NCBI GenBank assembly: GCA_965240325.2
Contig: OZ251254.1
Coordinates: 310,001 to 374,000, forward strand
DNA length: 64,000 nucleotides
From: Rebecca billardiae RCC1528
Lineage: Eukaryota; Haptophyta
Direction of reading: 5' to 3'
Position numbers and translations under genes: made by a program. Below, in pieces: positions 42,901 to 52,773 of the stretch. The notes beneath the pieces are model-generated. The model saw only the letters and a program-made list of their open reading frames with translations, was not told the origin of the DNA and made no database searches. The first letter of the stretch is position 1; each line of letters starts with the position of its first letter.

Positions 42901-43493
42901 ACGAAGACGGCGGTGTAGAAGATCACCGTGATCCCGCGCAGCGCCGCCATCTCGCTCCGCGCGGCCGCCGCGCCGTCCACCACCAGAGCGCCACGTCCGG
43001 TCACGGCCGCGCGCATCGCGAGAGGCGTGCCGCGGTCGGTTGTGGGCGCGAGGATGCAGCCGATGGGCGCGAGCGCGAAGACGCCGAGCAGCAGCACCGA
43101 CGCGAACTCGATCGTGTCGAGCGACAGGTCCAGCCGCGACGCCGCGGCGGGCAGCGCCATCATCCCCAGCGCCGCGCCGAGCGAGCACAACAGGAGGGTG
43201 AGCTCAGGGCACGTTCGGTGGCTCGCGACGTGCGAAGCAGAGAGGACGAGCAGGACGAGCACGCAGACGCAGCCCAGCAGGCGGATCTGCCGCGTGAGCT
43301 GCGGCAGCAGGTGCTCGTCGCGCAGCGCGAGCTTGAGCGCCGCCTCCTCGTCGGCGCTCTCGTCCCACGCCACGCGCCGCGACGGCGTGATTCGGAGGCT
43401 CGTGCTCGGCGGGGAGCCTTGGTCGCTGTCGCGGGAGGAGGTGCTGGCCGAGCCGCTCGGCGCGTCCAGGAGCTCGGTGTCCGCCAGCCGCAT
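39939..43493 (-). CDS. Hybrid histidine kinase 2 (paralogue of kinase 1)
   Basis: Four exons, 43493-42404, 42053-40764, 40615-40494 and 40298-39939, with introns of 350, 148 and 195 nt, give 953 residues. Several hydrophobic segments (residues about 70-260) precede HisKA with MHDLRSPLLSIANT. Intron 1 is crossed as SDMLDY|ERIDSGRL. HATPase boxes are CLNNGLSNAAKFTDAGGSV, HDTGHGLT and NGGTGLGLSITRQLLKLHHGS. The receiver domain begins HAEDDRVLQK and has the acceptor Asp in LIVLDNQMPEMTG, joined across intron 3. Kinase 1 has the same order and even the same unusual N box NNGLSNA, but carries an intron there that this gene lacks. The start is the first ATG of the frame (43493); the GTG at 43580 is not used. 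Its signal is unknown. Confidence 0.88.
42241..42432 (-). repeat. Tandem duplication of the exon 1 end and splice donor of kinase 2
   Basis: Units at 42241-42324, 42325-42417 and the partial unit from 42418 repeat the coding end of exon 1, its GT donor and the following intron start. The true donor follows GACT at 42404/42403. A copied donor follows GACT at 42311/42310, exactly 93 nt (31 codons) further on. Confidence 0.85.
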
Positions 43494-44995
43494 GCCGCGT
43501 GCCGTGCTGGGCGTCGAGTGCGGGCGGGCAAGGCGGAAGCACAGTCGGCCCGCGCCGGGGGGTGGCGAGGGTGATTTCACGATTGGGTTGCGGGGGGCCG
43601 GCGTGTGGGACGGGACGGTGGTTCGCTGCGCATCTTTTGGCCTCGAACTAACTGCCCATTACTTTTACCCACACTGCCAGGTTAGACGTTTTTAACCTTT
43701 CAAGAAGGCTCTCACAAGAGAGATTTTCGCCATTTCGTGGTTCTCAAAGGTGCACGCCCCGAGCTCATCAAGTGTTGTGGGTACGATAATGACTACTCAG
43801 GTTTTCAAGAAGCCAATTAATAGACCAGATGGTATTCGCCGCCAATTTCCGTTGATATCACCTCATTCATATTCGTTGTCGCCGATGAATAGACCCCGCT
43901 ACGACGTTGTATTCGTCGAACGGTAGGGGTCATTCAATGGAGATTTCACGCTGTTCACTGATTGGCGAGCCCAAGCCGAGCGCCGAGCCACCCGCGCACG
44001 CGGCCCCGGCCGTGGGCGCCGGCGCAGTAGTGTTTCGCCGATCCACCGTTGATTAATACCGTACGGGTTGGCGGCCAAACCGGTTCAAACCGGTTGTTAT
44101 TGGGTAATTAACCCTACTCCGATCGCCGATTCGCCGTTGGTTGGAAGGGCGTGCGCTTGTGCGCGGCGCGTGCGCGCGCGGCAGGCGCTCTGCGTGTGCC
44201 CACCAGGTTGTGGTCTATCACAGCCCGCACAGCGCGGCTCGAAGGCTCCGCATCGCGGGGTTGTGCGGACGCCTGACGGCGCGCATCGCATGCGGGCGTG
44301 CACTGGCTCGTGATTTCTGTGATGCTTTTGTGTTGGCGTTGCGCGGGCATGAGAAGAGGAGCGAGCTGCATTGGCCGCTCCTTGCAGGCTCTGGCCCAGT
44401 TTGGGTGCACCAGCCCGTGGCCATGCTGCGCCGCCGCCGCGGACGCCGCCCGCTACGGCCCGCCAGCCCGTAGCCCGAGGTCGTCGACGGCATCACCGGC
44501 ACGGCGGACGGTATACGGTCCTCCGTACGTAATCGCGGTTGAAATGCTGATGACCAATATACGTTTAGCATCAGGCCGGTGGTCACGCGCCGTCACTCAT
44601 CAGCTGACGGGCAGTCCGCCGAGTGGCCGATCCGCCGGGCCGTGGGGGCCCACGTGTGAGTCGGACGGCGCGGCCCGCGGCCAGTCCGGGACTCTCGACC
44701 GCGACTCGACGCGCGGGCCGGACCGTCGTTCCGCGGCCTGAGTTTCTCGGTGCTGCTGCAAATATTTGACTCAGTTCGACACAGACGAACTGACGAGTCG
44801 TGTCGTCATATTGTGACTACAGTCGTTCGTCCGGTCCGCGAATCAACTTTGCCCGCGCGGAGTTGCCGAGTTGATAGATTATAATAGTTGAAGTCAATGT
44901 CGGCTGGCCGGGCTGGCGGCCGCTCGGGCGCTCGTCGGCTCGATCGATCCGATCAATCAGGCTCACGGCAGTCCGCAGTCGCGCGGCGGCCGTGC
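43494..44995. other. Intergenic region without a recognised gene
   Basis: AT-richer DNA at 43620-43950 probably includes the promoter of kinase 2. A small direct repeat AAACCGGTT occurs at 44080-44100. Nothing else is seen. Confidence 0.5.
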
Positions 44996-45667
44996 TCACC
45001 CACGGCCGCTCGCGGCTGCAGGGCCGGCAGGCGAGGCGCGAGCCGGCGTCCTGCCCTTCCCCTTCCCCTTGGGCGACGGCGACGCCGCCGCGGTGAGCGG
45101 CGCGCCGCAGTGCTCGAGCGCGCGCGCCGCCGCGTCGCGCGCCGTGCCGTCCGCGGTCTTCGCCACAAGCTGCAGCGCGCTGACCGCGCCAGCCGCCGCC
45201 CGGACTGCTCGCTGGCTGGGCTCCGAGCCGAGAGTGAGGTTGGCAAGCGCCACCGCGGCCGCCTCGCGCGAGCGCTCGCCGCGCGCGCCGAGCAGCTCGG
45301 CGAGGGCCGGCACCGCGCCCGCGCCCACGATCTCCTCCGCCGAGATTGCGTCGTTCGCCGCGAGGTTGCTCAGCGCGCACGCGGCCGCGTGCGCCGCGCC
45401 GTGCGCGCGGCACCGCAGCAGCGCGACGAGCGGCGCCGCGGCGCCCGCGGCGCGCACCTGCGCGCGCACGCCCGGGTGCGCGGCGAGGTTCGCCAGCGCG
45501 TGCGCCGCGGCCTCGCGCGTCCCGTCCGCGCTCGCCTCGAGCATCGCCACGAGCGGCGGCAGCGCGCCCGCCGCCACCAGCGCGGCCGCGAGCTCCAAGG
45601 CGCTGTCGGCGGCGGCGGGCGCGTCGGCGGCGGCGGGCGCGGCGGCGGCTGCGGGCGCACCGGCGGC

Positions 45668-45702
<35 letters not shown>

Positions 45703-47038
45703 CGGCGGCGGGCGCGGCGGCGGGCGCGAGCGCCGGCGCCGCCGCGCCGTCCGGGCTCCCCGGCCGCGCCAGCTGCAGCGGCGGCGGCGGCGGCGGCGGC
45801 GTCTCCCACTGCAGCAAGTTGGCCATGGCGCGCGCGGCCGCCTCGCGAGGCGCCTCGGACACGGCGACGCGCGCGAGGGCACACAGCGCGCTCGGCGCGC
45901 CGAGCGCGATCATCGCCTCGCGGCAGCGGGCGTCGCTCGCCAGGTTGCACAGCGTCGCCGCCGCCGCGGACGCCGCCGCCGCGTCCGCCGCCACCGAGCC
46001 GCGGCGCGGCCGGTCCGCTGCGGCAACAATCGCGGCGACGCGGCCGCTGCCTTGGACCTCGGCCGCGCGCCGACGCATGCTGCCGGCGCCGCCGCCGTCC
46101 TCGCCGCCCTCGACGCGCGCGACGACGCGGACGAGCTCGGCGAGCGGCGTGGTGCCCCCCTTCCCCGCCGCGCCCGCGCCGCCGCGGAAGCTGCCCGAGC
46201 CCGAGCGGAAGCTCCCCGTCGGCTCCGCCGCCGGCGGCGGCGCCACCGCGGCCGCGCTGAGCGCCGCCCAACCGGAGGCGGAGGCTGTCATTGCCCAGAG
46301 TGCACGCGCGCCCGCCTCCGACGGCGAGGCGAGCTCGGCGAGGAGCTGCACGAGCGGGCCGATCGCGCCGCGCATCGCCTCGTCCACCGCCGCGCGCGCC
46401 GAGCCCGCCGGCGCGGGCTGCGCGGCCGCGCTCGCCGGCTGGCGCGCGGCGAGGGCGGCGAAGGCGTGCGCGGCCGCGGCGCGTGCGCTCACCGTTCGCG
46501 CGCGCAGCGGGTGCGCGACGAGGAGGCTGAGCACGCCGGCGTCGGCGAGCGCGCGCGCGCCGCTGTCCTCGAGCGCGAGCGGCCGCACGAGCCGCGCGCC
46601 CGCCTCCTGCTCCGTCTCCGACCGCGACTTGAGCATCGCGAGCAGCGGCGGCACCGCGCCGCCGTCGACGATCGAACGCGCGAGCTCGGCCGCGCAGTCG
46701 GCGAGCGAGTAGAGCGCGTCCGCCGCGGCCTCGCGCGTGGCGCGCGCGCGGGCGGAGAGGAGCGCGATCAGCTGCGGCGCCGCGCCCGCGCGGCCGATCA
46801 CGCGCTGGTTGTTCGTGTCGCTGCTCGCGAGCCGCGTGAGCGCGCGCGCCGCCGCCTCGCGCGTCGCGTCGTCGTGCGTCGGCGCGAGCAGGCCGACGAG
46901 CGCGCCGGCGCCCTTCACGCGGAGGATGGCGTTGAGGTCGTCGCCGTCGAGCCCGAGGATCCGGAGCACCAGCCCCGCCGCGCGCACGCCGGCCACCTCC
47001 TTCGCCGACGGCTCGGGGCCCTCGGGGATGAGCATCAT
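44996..47038 (-). CDS. Armadillo-repeat protein
   Basis: From ATG 47038 (MMLIPEGPEP) the product is 680 residues; an upstream in-frame ATG at 47194 would add 52 basic residues. Repeats of about 42 residues show the ARM pattern, for example TREAAARALTRLASSDTNNQ, TREAAADALYSLADCAAE, PREAAARAMANLLQWE, TREAAAHALANLAAHPGV and SREAAAVALANLTLGSEP, each followed by a GA-x-P-x-L-x-x-LL loop. An Ala/Pro-rich linker lies near residues 440-510 between two blocks of repeats, and the C-terminus is Lys/Gly/Pro-rich. Such proteins form superhelical protein-binding scaffolds; the partner is unknown. The gene is divergent from the KCTD gene at 47263. Confidence 0.85.
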
Positions 47039-47262
47039 CGCGCCGCGGCCCTCGGCGCTCGTCAATCTAGCGGGCGGGCGGCGGCCGCCACGCGCCCGGA
47101 CTCCGACCAACCGGAAAGTCCGGTGCGGGACTGCCGGCGTTCTTGATGAGTGCTGCCTGCTCAAGGGAGGTAGGTCCCTTGGCCTGCTCACCATCTTCAA
47201 TCTTGACCCGTCCAAGAAGCATCCACCGGCCGAGTCAAGGTCTCAGGCACGCGGAGACGGCC
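47039..47262. promoter_or_regulatory. Short divergent promoter
   Basis: Only 224 bp separate the ATGs of the armadillo and KCTD genes (69 bp if the upstream armadillo ATG at 47194 is used), so the two are probably transcribed from a shared bidirectional promoter. Confidence 0.5.
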
Positions 47263-47958
47263 ATGGACAACGCCGAGCAGGACGAGCTGCGCCTGGCCAT
47301 GCAGACGATGAGGGAGGAGATGGACGCTCTCAAGGCCAAGCTTAACCAAGCCAATGCTCTCACGGCCAAAGTGTGTGACGTCGACCTCGCGCAGGCCATG
47401 GGCGGGCGCGTGAAGCTCAACGTGGGCGGCGCGCGCTTCGAGACAACCCGCGACACACTCTGCCGCTACCGTGACTCCTACTTCGGCGCGATGTTCAGCG
47501 GGGTCATCGACTTGCCCACCGACGAGGACGGCCGCGTGTTCATCGACCGCTCGGGCGAGCACTTCCACCGCGTCCTCGACTTCCTCCGCACGGGCAGCAT
47601 GCGCATGCCCGACTCCAAAGGGGAGCGAGAGGCGGTGCGGGACGAGCTCCGCTTCTACAAGCTCGACGCGCATGTCCCGCAGGACGATTTGTTGGAGGCG
47701 CCCGCAACGAGACAGCGCGTCCAACCCGAACGCAACCACACTGGATCCGCGCGCCAACACAGGGAAGCACTCGATGCAGCAGCGCTGAAGACAGAGCTAG
47801 CAGCGCGCATTGCCTCGCACCTGGACATGCCAGCTCGGCACCCTTACCTACTCTGGGACTCCCGCCGGCCATTGCATGACGTTCCATTCGAGTCGTCGGT
47901 ATGGGATACCTCGCTCTTGCCCTTTGCCGATTGTGACAGGCACCAACCAAGGCCGTAA
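47263..47958 (+). CDS. KCTD-type BTB (T1) domain protein
   Basis: 231 residues from ATG 47263. A coiled N-terminus (ELRLAMQTMREEMDALKAKL) is followed by a BTB_2/potassium-channel tetramerisation domain at residues about 45-145, with VKLNVGGARFETTRDTLCR, SYFGAMFSG, DEDGRVFIDRSGEHFHRVLD and LRTGSMRMP. The C-terminal third has no recognised domain and contains a Trp-rich stretch. No transmembrane helix is present, so it is a cytosolic KCTD protein rather than a channel. Family members oligomerise and often act as cullin-3 adaptors; that role is inferred only from the family. Confidence 0.9.
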   Translation: MDNAEQDELRLAMQTMREEMDALKAKLNQANALTAKVCDVDLAQAMGGRVKLNVGGARFETTRDTLCRYRDSYFGAMFSGVIDLPTDEDGRVFIDRSGEHFHRVLDFLRTGSMRMPDSKGEREAVRDELRFYKLDAHVPQDDLLEAPATRQRVQPERNHTGSARQHREALDAAALKTELAARIASHLDMPARHPYLLWDSRRPLHDVPFESSVWDTSLLPFADCDRHQPRP

Positions 47959-48319
47959 GGCGATGCTGCATTCACCCACCATCCGTCGGCATGTCTCTGA
48001 GTGACTCTTCTGATCTGGTGACCGGTGAGCAGCACATCGAGGCACGCGTTGGCGGGCGCAGCGATCTTGGATGGACGGCGAGGGAGTGAGCGCGCGCGCG
48101 ATATGACGCGCCATCTGCACCGCCACCTAGCGCCCGGCGCCCCGCCCCCTCATGACGAGGCGGCCGTTGTTCCATTGGATTGGTCGCGCGCCCCCATTTC
48201 CTACTCGCGAAATGAATAGTGAATCGTAGTGAATCTCCGAAAGATTCGATCGGAAAGTGAGTGAAAGTCATGCGCCTGGCATGCGCTGATGACGCCTCGC
48301 GCCCGCCGAATCGGCCGCG
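47959..48319. other. Short intergenic region
   Basis: Nothing recognised; it should contain the promoter of the MFS gene. Confidence 0.5.
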
Positions 48320-49864
48320 ATGCTGCGCCTCGTCGCGCTGGTCGTGCTCGCCGCGCTGCCAGCGCCTGGGCTGCGTGGCCCGCTGCGCTCCTCGCCGGCG
48401 CCGCTCAGGCGCGTGCGCCCGCGCGATGTGCGCGCCCTCGCCGCAGCGGACGACGCCTCGTCGCCGCCCCCCGCCGCCGCCTCGGGCGCGCGCGCGCGGC
48501 ATGCGCGCGGCGGCGGCGCACCGCCGGACGCGGCGCTGCGGCCGGTGTGCCTCGGCGTGTTCGCGCACATGCTCGGCGAGGGCGTGGCGATCTCGACGAT
48601 CCCGCTCCACCTCGCCGCGTACGGCGCGAGCCCGCTGCAGATCGGCGCCGCCACCTCTGCATTCGCGCTTGCGCAGATGAGTTTCTGCCCGCTGCTCGTG
48701 AGACTCTCCGGTCGGTACGGCCGCGCGCGCGTGCTGCGCGGCTGCACGGTGGGCGCGGCGGTGTCGGGGCTGGTGATCGCGCTCTCGTCCACCACCGCCG
48801 GCGTCATCGCCGGCCGCTTCTTCGCCGGCGTCTTCGCCGCCTCCGTGCCCGTCGCGCAGGCGGCCGCGGCCGACGGCGCGCCGCCGGGCAAGCGGACGGC
48901 TCGCGCGCTCTCACGCGTGTCGGCGGCGGCGCAGGCGGGCGTGGTGGTCGGCCCGGCGCTGTCGGCGTGCCTGCAGCCGGCCGCGGGCGCGCTCGGCCTC
49001 CCGCCCCACCTGCGCGTGCGCGCGGTCTTCGTCCTTACCTCTCTCGCCACCATCGCTCTCTCGCGCGGCCTCAGCGCCGCAGTCACTGCCGGCGGCCGTG
49101 CCGGCGGCGTGAGCGGCGGCGGGCGCGGCGCAGAGGGCGGCGTGGCGGGAGCCTCGGGCTCGAGCCGCGGCGCAGCGCTGGCGCCCGACGCCGCCGCCCA
49201 GCGCCCGAGCGGTCTCGCGGCCGCGCTCGCGGCCGCCTCGGCCGCGGCCGCGCGGCGCGCGCGCCGGGCACTGCCGCCGCTGCCGCAGCTGTGGCTGCGC
49301 ATCGTGGCTCTGGCGGTGGGGTGGGCGCTGACGCTGAGCGTGTCGACGTACTGCCTCTTCGGCGCGCGCGTGCTGCGGTACGGCCAGCCGCAGCTCAGCG
49401 CCACCTTCAGCGCGGGCGCCGCGCTCACCGTCGCCACGCAGCTGCTACTTTACCCACGTTTACTTAGTCGGTTCAGCGAGCACGCCCTGTGCGCGCTCGG
49501 CCTGGGCGTGACCGGCGCCGCGCTGGGCAGCATGGCGGCGCTGCTGCGGCAGCCGTGGCACACGGGGCTGTACATGCTTAACCGCGTGGGTGCCGGCGTC
49601 GCCGACACCTCCACCGCCGCCCTCGTCGCCGCCGCCTCCGCCACGCCCGAGGCGCGCGCGCGCCACCTCGCGATGATTCAGTCGACGCGCGCGGCCGCGC
49701 GCGTCGTCACGCCGATGGTGTCTGGCGCGCTGCTGGCGCGCTCGGCGGGCTGGGCGCGCGCGCCGGGGGCGCTGCCGTACCACGCGTGCGCGGCGCTGGC
49801 GCTCGCGCTCGTGCCCGTGCCGCTGCTGCTGCGCCGATGGACCGCCACGGCGGCGGACGAGTAG
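48320..49864 (+). CDS. Major facilitator superfamily transporter with organelle-type leader
   Basis: 514 residues from ATG 48320, no intron. Residues 1-18 resemble a signal peptide (MLRLVALVVLAALPAPGL), followed by an Arg/Ser/Ala-rich transit-like stretch to residue about 75, so plastid targeting is plausible. The transporter part shows PVCLGVFAHMLGEGVAISTI, the loop RLSGRYGRARVLRG (the MFS motif A position between helices 2 and 3) and AGVIAGRFFAGVFAASVPVA. A Gly/Ala-rich central loop separates the halves. The second half has LRIVALAVGWALTLSVSTYC and GLYMLNRVGAGVADTSTAAL. About twelve hydrophobic segments can be counted. The substrate is unknown; the pattern recalls the tetracycline/multidrug group. 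Confidence 0.85.
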   Translation: MLRLVALVVLAALPAPGLRGPLRSSPAPLRRVRPRDVRALAAADDASSPPPAAASGARARHARGGGAPPDAALRPVCLGVFAHMLGEGVAISTIPLHLAAYGASPLQIGAATSAFALAQMSFCPLLVRLSGRYGRARVLRGCTVGAAVSGLVIALSSTTAGVIAGRFFAGVFAASVPVAQAAAADGAPPGKRTARALSRVSAAAQAGVVVGPALSACLQPAAGALGLPPHLRVRAVFVLTSLATIALSRGLSAAVTAGGRAGGVSGGGRGAEGGVAGASGSSRGAALAPDAAAQRPSGLAAALAAASAAAARRARRALPPLPQLWLRIVALAVGWALTLSVSTYCLFGARVLRYGQPQLSATFSAGAALTVATQLLLYPRLLSRFSEHALCALGLGVTGAALGSMAALLRQPWHTGLYMLNRVGAGVADTSTAALVAAASATPEARARHLAMIQSTRAAARVVTPMVSGALLARSAGWARAPGALPYHACAALALALVPVPLLLRRWTATAADE

Positions 49865-51381
49865 CGATCGATCGATTATAATATTAAATTATATATTATA
49901 ATATCATATTCCTGAAGACGATATGACCGCGTTCCGCGGTCCTTTTCTGCATAGAATCAACGCAGTTGGGGGCCCGCGGTGGCCGTGCAATCGCGGCTCT
50001 CCGCCGTAGTGGCAGTTCGCCAGTTGAAGTCGGTTCTGAGATGACTGAAGCTATATTAGTCACTGACGACCGTCGCCCTGCCTGCGCGACCGCGAGACTC
50101 ATTCACACTTATTCACACAATCACAGCAGCGGACCTGAGACCGCACCCGGCACCGGTCGTCAAATCGGACGTCTGTCTGACAACTAGCTGCCAAATGTCC
50201 AACTGGCTGATCAGCTCGGATCCGACCCGTCCGCGATCGTGCCATCGGCATCGGAATTACTACTAGTAGCTGCCAAACTGTTAGTCCCGACTCTGGCTGA
50301 TCAGCTCGGATCCGACCCGTCCGCGATCGTGCCGAGTGAGTCGTGCCGCGGAGCTCGGAGTACTGAAGGAGTCGGGTGTGACAGCAGGGTGCTTTAGCGC
50401 TGCGGCCCGTGCCAGCCAACGACCAGACCTACTCTGGCCACTTGACCCGTTGCACGGGTGAGTGACCGTACGCCCTGCCTAGTGCCTACCGCGCGCGCCG
50501 CGCGACCGGCGACTCGGGGTGATGGAGAGCGGATGGCGACAGCAGCAGCAGTCCGCTCATGAAGACGATGAAACTGGCGGCACGGGTGCACGAGGTGGCA
50601 GGCGAAAGCGCGCCGACGAGACCGCATTTGACACACCTGAGCCGCACGCGCGTGCCGTCGCCGACCGCGGCGAGCGCTGCAAACGCGCAACCGTACCGCG
50701 CGCGCCACGACGGCGCGGCACTAGCTGATGCAGGCCGTACTGCCGGCACTGCTTCTGCGATCATGCGCCACGGTCGCAGCTGACTGCGTGAGCAGCAAGC
50801 GGGAGGCGGGTCCGGAGGCACGTGCAGGCGCCGTCCCGCATATCCGCCATCGCCCATCGTGCCGGGGCACGTCACCTCCGACGATCCGGATGTGGCCCAG
50901 TCCGGACGTCACGCGATCCGGGAATTGACGAGTACGATTCGCTCGTAACGAACCGTTACACTAATGTCACGTCCAGCTGACGTCCAGATCGCACTTTACT
51001 TAAGGGAATCAGCTGGGCGCGGTTTTTTTTGGCCTGATAGACCTCTCAATGCGATCTCAAAAACTCGAAACTCGGTCTCCGCCAGCCCTAAAAATCGCCC
51101 CCCGTCCCTTTTTTTCCGCCGCCCCCCGTCCCTTTTTTCTTGCGGATTAATAAAGATCTTTTTGAAACGTGGTTCGGGCCCGCTGGTGCGGGCTCCACGC
51201 TGCGCGCTCCGCCCTGCACCGCGGGCCATGACGATGCATGCGCTGACGACGACTGCTAATAATTTATTTAAACAATATATATATATATATATATCATCGC
51301 GCATATCAGCATCGCCGCGTCAGTGCCGATGCCGCCGTCCGTTCGTCTCGGAATCCGCCGGCCCGACGGAATCGGTGTCGT
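49865..51381. other. Convergent intergenic region with tandem repeats
   Basis: TTATAATATTAAATTATATA-like DNA follows the MFS stop. A roughly 90-bp unit is repeated (41 identical bases at 50203-50243 and 50293-50333). T-rich tracts with a duplicated CCCCCCGTCCCTTTTTT lie near 51100-51140 and a TA run at about 51277-51295. No gene is supported. Confidence 0.6.
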
Positions 51382-51832
51382 CTAGCTGCGGTGCGCAACC
51401 GACGGGCGTGGGACGCTGATGCTCAGCCCGCCCGCAGGGGGCAGGCTCGGGCGGCGCGGGGTCGCGCTGGAGGACGCCGCGCCGCCCGCGGCCGCGTACG
51501 AGCCCCCGCCGCCCGCCGCCGCCGCCATCGCCGCCGCCGCCGCGCCGCGGCCCCCGTAGTGGGTCGTGCCTGGGCGCGGCTGCGGGGCGGACTCGGCCGA
51601 GCGCGCGCCAGCGCCGAGCGCGCAGCTGACGGCGGTGTGCTGCGGCAGCGCGACGGGCGCGCGGCGCGAGGAGGGCGAGACTGGGCTCCGACCGCGCGCA
51701 GGCGAGAGCGAGTTGCGCCGCGCGCGCTCCGCCTTGCTCAGCGCCGCACCCGCGGGCGCCACCGGCGAGGTCGCGGCCGGGTTACTCGCCCGGCGCGCGG
51801 CGGGCGCGACACCGAACGCTCCGCCGTCCGCC

Positions 51833-51863
<31 letters not shown>

Positions 51864-52429
51864 GGTGGTGCGTCGCGTCGGCGGGCGGCGTGGCCGGGCT
51901 GCGCGGCGGGCGGCTTCGCATGCCCGCGCGCCCGATCGTCACCACGTCAAGCGGGCTGCCCACCTCGTCCGCGTCGAGTGGCAGATTCGACAGTGTCCGC
52001 GCGCGCCGCTTGCCCGCCGCCGCGGTGGCCGCGGCCGCGGCCACCGCCGCGCCGACCGCCGCGCCGCCGGCGGCCGGTGCCCTTGAGAGCTGCGGTGCTT
52101 CGGAGGGCGTGCTGACGGGTGGCGGGTCGACGCCGTGCTCCACGAGTAGGCCGCGCAGCATCGCGATCTCGCGCCGCGCCCTCGCCAGCTCCGCGCTCAG
52201 GTCCGTCGGCACGACGCCGCGCCGCGTCGGCCCGAGAGCCACCACTTTACACCGCTGCGCGAACGTAAGCGAGCTGTAAGTTTCGGCGGCGTTGGCGGCG
52301 TCGGCCGAGGCGGTGACGACGATGAGCACCTTTGAGCGGCCGCCGAGCGCGTCTGAGAGGAGGAAGGTGAGCTTCGAGTTGCGGTAAGGGATGTGCGGGC
52401 CCGGCGCGCCGGACGCCGACGCCGGCGGC

Positions 52430-52478
<49 letters not shown>

Positions 52479-52731
52479 TCGCCGCGCCAAGTGCCGAGAT
52501 CACATCTCCCAGAGCTGAGAGGCTTCGATTAATGTTCTGCGCCTCGCGCAGCGCGTCGCCGGTCGCGGCCGTCTTCGCGACGCGCTCCGAGCCGGCGAGG
52601 TCGACGAGGTGCAGCGTGCTGCGCAGCGCGGGCAGCGCCTCGAGCCCAGCCGCCACGCCGCCGCCGCCACCGCCGCCGGCGGCGGCGGCGGCGGGCTTGG
52701 CGGCGGCGCCGGAGCCTACCGCCGCCGTCTC

Positions 52732-52773
<42 letters not shown>

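Noticed and set aside
44888-47146. A 752-codon plus-strand frame opposite the armadillo gene
   Set aside because: It is Arg-rich antisense of a clear armadillo-repeat protein.
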